Origin: JBCBWG01 sp039186015
GTDB taxonomy: Bacteria; Pseudomonadota; Alphaproteobacteria; Rhizobiales; Hyphomicrobiaceae
NCBI GenBank assembly: GCA_039186015.1
Contig: JBCDAH010000070.1
Location: 1 to 24,072 of the forward strand
DNA length: 24,072 nt
Reading direction: 5' to 3'
Shown piece by piece: positions 15,346-22,463 of the stretch; position 1 is the first letter of the stretch, and each line of letters starts with the position of its first letter. A program made the translations under genes and the position numbers. The notes below the pieces were generated by a model. It was given only the letters and a program-made list of their open reading frames with translations. It did no database searches and was not told where the DNA came from.

Positions 15346-16461
15346 ATGTCACGAGCGCTGTATTTTGGTGGCGAGGGCGGTGAGATATTTGGCGGTGAGG
15401 GCGGCGAAGGCGGTGAAGGTGGCGAGGGTGGCGAAGGCGGGGAAAGAGATACCTCTATCCGGCCATCACAACTAATGACGCGGGCCAGACTGACCAGTGG
15501 AGACGGTGTCCGCGGCTATTGGGCTGATGATGGTTCGCCTCCGGACCATCTGCCCAACGAACCGGAGGTCGTTGAGCATTGGTCAACTGCCATCAGAACT
15601 CGCGCCTATACAACAGAATTGATATCGGGAATTGTTTTTGACACCGGAAAACTTGGACAATCGGTTGCGGTGCATTACTACGATCGAGATACCAAGACTG
15701 AGTGCATGCTCAGCTGCCTTACGCGGCCGGAGCCGGCTGATTTTCAGGGGCAAATCCAGTATTTGCGCAATTACGCAGCGTTGCGCCAAGAGCGTAGTAC
15801 TGAAATTGTGAGTGCGGCATCCGACATACTCGCGTTTTTCGGGATGGTTTCGTATCTGCATCATGCCCGCACCCGGCGTACGCTCGAACTCTTAAGATCT
15901 GTTCTGAACGCGACGATTGTTATCGAGCATCGCGTGAAACATGCGCTGGCTTGCCGCCGGCCGGTTGAGTATTCACCGCAAGTCCACCCGCTTATTCAAA
16001 CGCCCGGCCACGGCTCCTTGCCAAGTGGTCATGCCACCGAAGCTTTCGTGGTGGCATTTGTCCTGTCCGAACTCTTGCAGGACGCGCAGGACAACAACGG
16101 GCGCCTCAAGATGGACCACGACACTGTCCGGACACAACTCCTTCGGCATGCTGAAAGGATCGCGAACAACCGGACCGTGGCCGGGCTTCATTTTCCGGTC
16201 GATAGCGTGGCCGGTATGGTGCTCGCTCAAGCGCTGTCCGATTACTATCTTTGTCGCGTCGGTCGTCGGACACGCATGAATTCCAAAATATTTGATGGCC
16301 GAGGTTTTCAAGGCGACTTTCATTATCAAACGGTTTTGAATGCCGTAGAAAAGCAGGGTGGAACCGACTCTATAAAGAACGGCGATGAAATAAACTTCGC
16401 GTCTTCCAGCTCCAACTTACTAGAATACATGTGGTCCGCAGCGCGCGACGAGTGGCGTTGA
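15346..16461 (+). CDS. PAP2 / vanadium haloperoxidase superfamily enzyme with N-terminal Gly-Gly-Glu repeat
   Basis: A 371-residue protein with all three superfamily active-site motifs: K198-x6-R205-P206 (KHALACRRP), P-S227-G-H229 (SLPSGHATEAF), and R276-x5-H282-x3-D286 (NRTVAGLHFPVDS). In this superfamily they bind vanadate or phosphate, giving haloperoxidase or phosphatase activity; which one is unresolved. The PAP2 part shows few long hydrophobic spans, so it looks soluble, as in bacterial vanadium haloperoxidases. No signal peptide. Residues 8-33 are GGEGGE-IF-(GGE)x6, an odd acidic glycine-rich tag. ATG 15346 has cgggag upstream; 25 upstream in-frame codons are unsupported. It is 29 bases before the subtilase gene, so one transcript is likely. 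Confidence 0.85.
   Translation: MSRALYFGGEGGEIFGGEGGEGGEGGEGGEGGERDTSIRPSQLMTRARLTSGDGVRGYWADDGSPPDHLPNEPEVVEHWSTAIRTRAYTTELISGIVFDTGKLGQSVAVHYYDRDTKTECMLSCLTRPEPADFQGQIQYLRNYAALRQERSTEIVSAASDILAFFGMVSYLHHARTRRTLELLRSVLNATIVIEHRVKHALACRRPVEYSPQVHPLIQTPGHGSLPSGHATEAFVVAFVLSELLQDAQDNNGRLKMDHDTVRTQLLRHAERIANNRTVAGLHFPVDSVAGMVLAQALSDYYLCRVGRRTRMNSKIFDGRGFQGDFHYQTVLNAVEKQGGTDSIKNGDEINFASSSSNLLEYMWSAARDEWR
15367..15444 (+). repeat. 9-bp tandem repeat encoding Gly-Gly-Glu triplets
   Basis: Two GGE units (15367-15384), an Ile-Phe interruption, and six more GGE units (15391-15444). Units use different synonymous codons (ggc/ggt/ggg for Gly, gag/gaa for Glu), so the array is an imperfect 9-bp DNA repeat but a perfect peptide repeat. 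That argues for selection on the peptide and against very recent slippage. Confidence 0.95.
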
Positions 16462-16490
16462 AATCGTTCTAATTGATTGGAGACGTTTTA

Positions 16491-18722
16491 ATGCCGTGGG
16501 AACAAGAACATATCCGGCGCCCGGACCGCTATATCGATTGGTACGACCGCGCACCCGGTTCGATAAAGCGAGACAGTCGATGTCCCGTGTCCTTGGAGCT
16601 TACAAGTGCCAGTCACTTGGGTTGGCTTCTGGACTTCGTGGAAAAAGGCCGGAACAACGGCATGATCAAGATGTCGCCCGAGGAGCTGGGGCGGCTGAGA
16701 AGAGCCGTGAGTACTGTTGGGAACACGGCTTCAAGTGGCGGCAACGTCTCCCTTATTTATTTTTGCTATATGCTGGAAAGCGATATCTATACCGAGGATG
16801 GGAAATACAAAGACGTTAGAGTCGATAGTCAGCATGAAATCCACGGTAAGTACGAAATTCGATTCGCGGGCCCGCCTATTGTGCGTCTGAAATTCAATGA
16901 GGAACTGGCCGGGGAAGAGTCGAGAGAAGAGGCACTGTCTGCGACTGCGACTGCAGCTTCAGTGTCTGAGGAGGGGACAGTCGCAGTCGGTATCATCGAC
17001 GATGGCATTGCGTTTGCGCATCGTCGTTTTCGCTATCTTGACACGACTGGAGGCGCGTCAGTCGAACGGACACGGGTGTCGCGGATCTGGCTGCAGGACA
17101 TCGAGCGAGCGAAGGACAATACCGTTGCGTTCGGGAAAGTGCTGACAAGCCATGACATAGATAAACTTATATGCGGTAACGGAGGCGAAGATTACGATAT
17201 CTACCGAACAAAAGGCTTCGTAGACTTCGGAACGCATGAAACAAGTTTCAGCTCACCGTACAAACACTTTTCGCTCGCCTATCGTGTCGCGCATGGCACG
17301 CATGTTGCTGACGTTGCTGCCGGCTACGAGCCTACCGATGAGACCGCAGCGCTGCGCCCAATCTTCGCCGTCCAGTTGCCCTCGGATGTGACCGCCGATA
17401 CCTCCGGGACCAGCATGGCAAGCTATGCCCTGCAGGCGTTGCAAAAGATCATACATTGGGCCGATTATCCTGACGGCCCAGACCGGCCCAGCAGGCCCCT
17501 GCCGCTTGTCGTGAACTTCAGCTATGGATTTATCGCAGGCCCGAAGGACACAACTCAGACATTCGAACGCGAAGTGCAACGCATGGTCGATGAGCGGAAT
17601 GCGGCTGGCACCCCAACCGCTTTCGTCCTGCCTGCGGGCAATAACTACATGAGCCAGACTGCGGGTCAGATGGACCTTGCAGCGGGAAAGCCGGAGCATA
17701 TTGATTGGCTGATACTGCCGGACGATGCGACAGACAGCTTTTTGGAGATTTGGATTGATGGCGTTGACGACGACACCAATGCTGCCGAGGAGCAGGCGCC
17801 ATTCTCGATTGCCATAACACCACCGGGCGCACGTCAACCGCAAACGAAACTACCGGCATTGGGGTCGTCTGTAAGGCTGCTGTTGGAGGGCGGTCAGACG
17901 ATTGCCGGTCTGTATTATGATAAGTTCGATCGGCCGAACAGTTGCCCCAGGTATCGGGTGTTTTTGGCCGTCGCGCCGACGTCGAATCTGTATAACGATC
18001 CAGAAGACCAGACGAGCAAACGTACGCACGTGGCGCCGCACGGTCGATGGCGTATCGAGCTAGCCAACACCCGACATAGCGCCAAGCCTATTCACGCGTC
18101 GTTCTATGTGCAGCGGGATGACACGCCAACCGGGTTTCCGAGGCGGGGCCGTCAGTCCTACCTGGAGCATGAGTTTGCATACGAGTTCGCGCAAAAGTTC
18201 CTGAACTATACCAAACACAACACCGGCAAGGGGTCCACGGTGACGCGTGAAGGATCGTTGTCGGCCATCGCCAACCTGCCGTTGCCGGTACTCTCTGTCG
18301 GCGCCGCGACGGAGATCCAGCCCATTCCGCCTGATCAGAGCGTTGAGCCCTCGCTATACACGTCGAGTGGACCGACACCGGCGATCAATGGTCCATTCGT
18401 GTCGGCATATGCCGACGCCTCTCGTTCGCTTACCGGTGTTATTGCAGCCGGTACAGCAACGGGTTCGCACGTTGCAATCGCCGGCACCAGTGTCGCCGCA
18501 CCCCAGGTGACCCGGCGCATTGCGGAGCTGTTTCAGCAGGCCGGCAAAATCTCGGATCTGGATATCGTGACGCTTCTGTATGCCGTGTTCTGCATATCCG
18601 GCGCGCATGAGGGCACGGTGATCACCGATGAGACGGGCAAGCGGAGGCTGGGTAACGTGACTCTCAAGTTGCCCGACCATTTGACATCTCTAAACCGGAA
18701 GTATCCGTCGTCGGCCGCCTGA
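16491..18722 (+). CDS. S8 family serine peptidase (subtilase), no signal peptide
   Basis: A 743-residue subtilisin-like peptidase. Catalytic triad: Asp170 (VAVGIIDDGIAFAHRRF), His268 (AHGTHVADVAAG) and Ser667 (GTSVAAPQVTRR), with oxyanion Asn384 in VLPAGNN. About 160 residues precede the Asp and contain no signal sequence or obvious membrane span. A ~280-residue segment separates Asn384 from Ser667, much longer than in subtilisin, and includes beta-rich sequence (SFLEIWIDGVDDD..., WRIELANTRHSAKPIHASFYV) likely to be an inserted domain. ATG 16491 follows ggag; a TTG 18 bases upstream is the alternative. It is the second gene of the PAP2-subtilase unit. Substrate unknown. It could act in the cytosol or be exported by a non-Sec route. 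Confidence 0.9.
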   Translation: MPWEQEHIRRPDRYIDWYDRAPGSIKRDSRCPVSLELTSASHLGWLLDFVEKGRNNGMIKMSPEELGRLRRAVSTVGNTASSGGNVSLIYFCYMLESDIYTEDGKYKDVRVDSQHEIHGKYEIRFAGPPIVRLKFNEELAGEESREEALSATATAASVSEEGTVAVGIIDDGIAFAHRRFRYLDTTGGASVERTRVSRIWLQDIERAKDNTVAFGKVLTSHDIDKLICGNGGEDYDIYRTKGFVDFGTHETSFSSPYKHFSLAYRVAHGTHVADVAAGYEPTDETAALRPIFAVQLPSDVTADTSGTSMASYALQALQKIIHWADYPDGPDRPSRPLPLVVNFSYGFIAGPKDTTQTFEREVQRMVDERNAAGTPTAFVLPAGNNYMSQTAGQMDLAAGKPEHIDWLILPDDATDSFLEIWIDGVDDDTNAAEEQAPFSIAITPPGARQPQTKLPALGSSVRLLLEGGQTIAGLYYDKFDRPNSCPRYRVFLAVAPTSNLYNDPEDQTSKRTHVAPHGRWRIELANTRHSAKPIHASFYVQRDDTPTGFPRRGRQSYLEHEFAYEFAQKFLNYTKHNTGKGSTVTREGSLSAIANLPLPVLSVGAATEIQPIPPDQSVEPSLYTSSGPTPAINGPFVSAYADASRSLTGVIAAGTATGSHVAIAGTSVAAPQVTRRIAELFQQAGKISDLDIVTLLYAVFCISGAHEGTVITDETGKRRLGNVTLKLPDHLTSLNRKYPSSAA

Positions 18723-18939
18723 GTTTGGGTGCGAGTTCGTGTCTCGACTTCACAGTTTTCCTGCCTTCGTACTTGGATCGACAAGGCGCTTCGGACCCAA
18801 AAAGGACATGGAAGTTGAGGGCGAGACCGGATGCTCTATGGCTTCCATGGAAACGGCAACTGAAAGGCGCATTACGACATCGACGGGTGCGGACATGCGA
18901 GCAAAGACGTCTCGGGACAAGAGTGTAATTATATGACGC

Positions 18940-19605
18940 TCAGCTCAAGATTGCGACCAAGGCAATGGTGCCGACAAGGACCAGGCTGAGCGCCCATGCG
19001 ACGTCCAGGTTCAACCAGCTTTGAGAGATGAACCTCAGGCCAAGCCATTCGTAGACCGCGACGGCAATGGCGCCGCCGCTCACGACCATGGCCAACGTAT
19101 GCAATAGCGCGACGAGTGCCGCCGTTGCGAGGTTGCCGGCCATCAGTGTCATCGCGGCTTGATGTCCGGTATCGAGGTCTTCGACGCGGCACAGGCCGAG
19201 GTAGATCGGCACGAGCATCAGCCCGGCACCATGCGCCATTGCGACGGCGAAAGACCAAAGCGCGAGTTGGGTCGGCCTGATGCGGGAGAGAAAACGCGGA
19301 TGGCGCCGGTAGATTAACAGGGCGACACCGAAAGCAATCAGCAAGAAAGCAGCCGACAGTTGAATCTCCTGCTGCCAGATCACAAGAAACGTCATCGCTC
19401 CAAAGGGCAGCAAGACACCGGTCATCGCGAGCAGATGACCGAATGCGATGGGCCCCAATGCTGAAAACACGTCCCGTCGGTCACGTCCCATCAACCCCGC
19501 GGATACCGCGAGTGGCCACCCCATCCCTGGGTTGACGCCATGATAGATGCCGCTGACGGCGACAGCCAGCCAGAGGCCAGCTGTCGCCCAATCATCTGTC
19601 AACAT
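18940..19605 (-). CDS. Polytopic membrane protein linked to the SBP56 gene, function unknown
   Basis: A ~221-residue protein with about six or seven hydrophobic spans. The first carries GIYHGVNPGMGWPLAV, and other spans hold conserved-looking histidines (AFGHLLAM, AMAHGAGLMLVP, LLHTLAMVV). The HGxNPG pattern loosely recalls UreH/HupE/TauE-like metal or sulfur transport families, but I cannot assign it. Two starts are possible. ATG 19605 has a weak Shine-Dalgarno. A TTG at 19659 has a better aaggcgg upstream and would overlap the SBP56 gene by 37 bases; it adds 18 mostly hydrophobic residues. It follows the SBP56 gene on the same strand, so it may move a substrate, product or metal for that enzyme. 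Confidence 0.72.
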   Translation of the reverse strand: MLTDDWATAGLWLAVAVSGIYHGVNPGMGWPLAVSAGLMGRDRRDVFSALGPIAFGHLLAMTGVLLPFGAMTFLVIWQQEIQLSAAFLLIAFGVALLIYRRHPRFLSRIRPTQLALWSFAVAMAHGAGLMLVPIYLGLCRVEDLDTGHQAAMTLMAGNLATAALVALLHTLAMVVSGGAIAVAVYEWLGLRFISQSWLNLDVAWALSLVLVGTIALVAILS

Positions 19606-19622
19606 GCCATCTGTCAGCACGC

Positions 19623-21023
19623 TCAGACCGACGGGTAGCAGAACGAGTCGGTTGAACAATCGCCGCCTTCGAGACGAATCTGATGTGAGCGGTAGCCTTC
19701 GGGGAATGCGACATAGAAGTTGTCATCCAACGCGAAGCCTCCTTCTTCACCCACGTCGGCTTTGACCATCGCGGCCGGAACGCCATCCGGATAGAACTGG
19801 TCGTCCCAGGTCGAATAAAGTGAGTTTGTCCAGTAGACCCGCTTGCCGTCTCGGCTGATTTCGACCATCTGCGGTCCGCCGCGATATGCATTGCCGCTGG
19901 GGTGCTCTGTCTGGCGCGTAATGCCGCCGATATGGATCGAGCCCGCCAGTTTCGGATTCATCGGGTCGGACACATCATACTGACGCAATTCGCCTGTGCC
20001 CCAGCACGAGACGTACAGGAAGCGATCGTCGAGCGACAGGTCGATGTCGGTGACAAGCGGTGGGACCGCCTCGAAGCCCTGCAGCAAGGCTGGCAGATCG
20101 TTCTTGGCCGCCGCTTCCGGCGGAATTGTTGCCGTCTTCTTGCAGTGAAAGGACCCATCCTCGCGCCACCAGGTCCAGATCGAGCCTTCAAGGTTCGTCG
20201 TGTCGACGACGACGCCAACAAAGCCGTACTCCTTTATGGGGTCGTGTGCCGGGCGGACTTCAAGCGCCATCTGATGGTTGTCACCGAGATCTATGGTTTG
20301 CACGTTCTTGCGTTCGCGCAGGTTCCAGAAGTGAATGCGATGGCCGTACTTGTTGGCGAGCAGATCTTCCGGAACGATGCCGTTCTCGAACTGCGGCGGC
20401 AGTCCCCACTCGCTTGAGACCATGTAGTCGCGCGGCAGGTTCCACCAGAAATCGTAGTGCTTGTCCTGAAGGCCGCGATCCATCTCGTATCGACCGATGA
20501 CATCAAAGGTCTGGCAGTCCATCAGAAAGATGCCTGGAGGACCGTCGGTGCCGTCCTTCCCGCCGCCGCCAAGAGTCGACACGTAAATGCCTTCCGGGCC
20601 GCAGTGAATCGTATGCGGGCGCGAGTAGCCGGTCTTCGCAAAGACTTCTTCCGGCTCGATGATTTTATGGATCTTGGCTTCGGTCGGGCTCGGCTTGGTG
20701 TCGATGACGTAGATGCGCGACGATCTGATGCCGGGGATAATCAGATAACGTCGCTCCAGAAACGCATGGCCGGTCAGCGGAGAGAGCGCCGAGGAGCACG
20801 CGTTCCATCCGAAATGATGAAACTCATCTCCCGTGTTCGGCATCATGACTTGATGGACGATCTTCCCGAAATCGTCGGACCTTGGATTGACATCAACAAC
20901 AGCCAACCCGTCAGGCTGTGAGAAATTCGGGCTCAGCATAAGTGTGTAGGCAAAGTTCTCTGCGGGTGCTTCCATGGCAAGCTTGGCCGTTGCATGGAAC
21001 GTTGGGTCCGGACGCAAGTTCAT
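19623..21023 (-). CDS. Selenium-binding protein 56 (SBP56) family, methanethiol oxidase type
   Basis: A 466-residue beta-propeller of the SBP56/SELENBP1 family, close to the human protein's 472. Family stretches seen: LAVVDVNPRSDDFGKIVHQV, MPNTGDEFHHFGWNACSS, SRIYVIDTKP, KIHKIIEPEEV, HTIHCGPEGIYVSTLG, DFWWNLPRDYMVSSEW, LSLDDRFLYVSCWGTGELRQ, RGGPQMVEISRDGKRVYWT, SLYSTWDDQFYPDG and the terminal GGDC. Characterised members (bacterial MtoX, human SELENBP1) oxidise methanethiol to formaldehyde, H2S and H2O2, usually with copper. The CSSC of the human protein is CSSA here. No signal peptide is seen, unlike periplasmic MtoX, so a cytosolic site is suggested. ATG 21023 has an ideal ggaggag. No SCO1 or MauG homologue lies adjacent in the window. 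Confidence 0.93.
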   Translation of the reverse strand: MNLRPDPTFHATAKLAMEAPAENFAYTLMLSPNFSQPDGLAVVDVNPRSDDFGKIVHQVMMPNTGDEFHHFGWNACSSALSPLTGHAFLERRYLIIPGIRSSRIYVIDTKPSPTEAKIHKIIEPEEVFAKTGYSRPHTIHCGPEGIYVSTLGGGGKDGTDGPPGIFLMDCQTFDVIGRYEMDRGLQDKHYDFWWNLPRDYMVSSEWGLPPQFENGIVPEDLLANKYGHRIHFWNLRERKNVQTIDLGDNHQMALEVRPAHDPIKEYGFVGVVVDTTNLEGSIWTWWREDGSFHCKKTATIPPEAAAKNDLPALLQGFEAVPPLVTDIDLSLDDRFLYVSCWGTGELRQYDVSDPMNPKLAGSIHIGGITRQTEHPSGNAYRGGPQMVEISRDGKRVYWTNSLYSTWDDQFYPDGVPAAMVKADVGEEGGFALDDNFYVAFPEGYRSHQIRLEGGDCSTDSFCYPSV

Positions 21024-21443
21024 CTGTGCTCCTCCAATCGCACGAATGACTCGAACGAGGACACGGCTCTTTCGAGCAGAGTTTTTGCGAGAGACACCCG
21101 GTGTGTTCGGGCCATTGGTTTGCTGGCTATCGCGCGCCGCACATGTCGTCGGGTGTAACCGCTCATCTTGACGCTGTCCTCAGCGGGATAGTTCTGAGGC
21201 GAACGCGATCGAACACGCGATGAGTGTTGCATCGGCGTGGTGCAACTTCAATCATCTCGGTCGTTGTGTATGGACGGCGCCGATTACAGAAACGTGATCC
21301 CGGAACGAGGTGTCCGGGACGCCAAGTCACAATGGCGAGCGATGGCTATCGGCGTCGTGGTGGTCCGTTCGGTCCAATGCTGCTTCGCGACGGATAGGCA
21401 GGCCTCGTGGAACCGTCCGAAGCGTTCCGACCTGTGCCCGTCC

Positions 21444-21474
21444 AGATCAGTTCCGCCTATGGCGGAAATGATCT
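21444..21474. repeat. Near-perfect 14-bp inverted repeat around a 3-base centre
   Basis: The left arm agatcagttccgcc (21444-21457) and right arm ggcggaaatgatct (21461-21474) are complementary except for one base, separated by tat. As RNA it forms a very tight hairpin; as DNA it is an extended palindrome. No T-run follows on either side, so a classical terminator is less likely than a regulator site, a REP-like unit or a structured terminator for the Gp49-like gene on the minus strand. Confidence 0.7.
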
Positions 21475-21502
21475 AGCGTGAGGTTGTGGACAATATCGCT
21501 AT

Positions 21503-21514
21503 ACAATCGATTGT
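21503..21514. promoter_or_regulatory. Perfect 12-bp palindrome, possible operator
   Basis: ACAATCGATTGT at 21503-21514 is a perfect palindrome in an AT-richer patch. A nearby TTGT-gg-ACAA inverted repeat at 21484-21493 repeats the same half-site, and TTGTGACA follows. The layout resembles dimeric repressor sites, such as those of GntR-type regulators, but no regulator gene is adjacent. It lies ~480 bases from the SBP56 start and ~95 bases past the 3' end of the Gp49-like gene, so its target is unclear. Confidence 0.35.
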
Positions 21515-21606
21515 GACAGAGCTCGTCGCGTTTCACTGCGGCGAGATCGTACGTCGGACTGATTCGTTGTATGGCTCAGCTCCGTACGCGTCGCAACGCA
21601 AGTGGC

Positions 21607-21945
21607 CTAGGCACGGCACTTCGCGCGCTCAGGGTAAAGCTCGAAGCCCGTCAGCAGCCACAGTTGTCGGATAGCGTCTTCTCGGGCGAACTTGGCGCCG
21701 ATTTCGGCGTCGAACTTCTCAAATGAGGCTGGCGTACTCTTGCCGACGATCGTCATTCCATCGTCCAGAACAATGATGTGAATCGTCAGGACTTCCAGCG
21801 CATAATGCGAGCCAGCTTGCGATACGGCATCGCCAGCCATGAACGTGTGCTCTTCGACAATCCGGCCACTTATGTCTCTGAGATCGAACGGCAATTGCGC
21901 GACAGTCGTATGCGTTTCTTGGCTCGTAAGTGCAGTTGATTCCAT
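21607..21945 (-). CDS. Phage N4 Gp49/Sf6 gp66-like small protein
   Basis: A 112-residue protein. The C-terminal half, GMTIVGKSTPASFEKFDAEIG, then AKFAREDAIRQLWLLTGFEL, fits the pattern of the N4 Gp49 / Sf6 gene 66 family (…G.S.c…..yd.eiGk.iA...A..klW.leGy.L), a small phage-derived domain of unknown function. The N-terminal half resembles a substrate-free extension (PFDLRDISGRIVEEHTFMAG). ATG 21943-21945 is preferred because agggg lies at the right distance; ATG 21954 and a longer start at 22026 are alternatives. Minus strand, downstream of the HlyD-type gene but 518 bases away, so probably its own unit. The family call is from memory of the motif and is moderate. Confidence 0.6.
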   Translation of the reverse strand: MESTALTSQETHTTVAQLPFDLRDISGRIVEEHTFMAGDAVSQAGSHYALEVLTIHIIVLDDGMTIVGKSTPASFEKFDAEIGAKFAREDAIRQLWLLTGFELYPERAKCRA

Positions 21946-22463
21946 TGAGCCCATCCCCCTTAAGAGCTTCAATAAATTACGTCTCGTGCTTTTCCCAAAC
22001 GCCCACTTGGCAACCTTGCGGTTCAACGCGTGACTGCAACTGGGGCGAACGCATGTCCGTTACCTAGCAGAGCAGAAGAACAGCTGTGCCAGTCGTGAAG
22101 ACACGGCGATCCGAATCCGCGTCTATCCCCGCCCCGAACGCCCGTATCGGGAAAAGCTAAGGCACTAATTTGGCAAAGAGCATATTCGGCGGCCAACCAA
22201 CCAGAGCTAGAAGATGCACCTGCATGGTGTTGATCATCGGCCGCGTTGTGGCTCGGCCACGAAATGACATTGCTCAGACGGAGCCTAAGAAAGCGGGCTG
22301 CACACGCGGTCTATACTCTCGCAAAGTTAGGGTCTTGCAAAGATCATACTGCGTGTTGGGTCATGCGCGTCTTGATGAGGCAAAGCGAGCCTGCATCGCT
22401 GGATGTTATCAGGCCGGCTTCTCCACCACGCCCGTCCAAGTCGGCTCCGTTTGCCTTGTCGGT
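21946..22463. other. Intergenic region between the Gp49-like and HlyD-type genes
   Basis: 518 bases without a supported gene on either strand. Plus-strand open frames here run antisense into the HlyD-type gene and have no recognisable protein features. I saw no tRNA, repeat array or clear terminator. It presumably carries the promoter of the Gp49-like gene near its left end. Confidence 0.55.

Larger units (their letters stand above)
21024..21606. other. Gene-poor region upstream of the SBP56 gene
   Basis: 583 bases with no supported gene. Small open frames on both strands lack family resemblance and good Shine-Dalgarno sites. It should hold the SBP56 promoter, and the 3' flank of the Gp49-like gene. 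Two palindromic elements (21444-21474 and 21503-21514) are listed separately. Confidence 0.6.

Noticed and set aside
15367..15444. GGE tract as a simple microsatellite artefact
   Set aside because: Units differ in synonymous codons and sit in frame directly after a well-placed ATG, so it is a real coding repeat and not assembly slippage.
18739..18936. 65-residue plus-strand frame after the subtilase gene, with an ATG at 18811
   Set aside because: Weak initiation context and no recognisable features; it may be chance. The 217-base gap otherwise shows no clear terminator.
21020..21232. 70-residue minus-strand frame just upstream of the SBP56 gene
   Set aside because: It overlaps the strong SBP56 Shine-Dalgarno region, and its basic composition matches no family.
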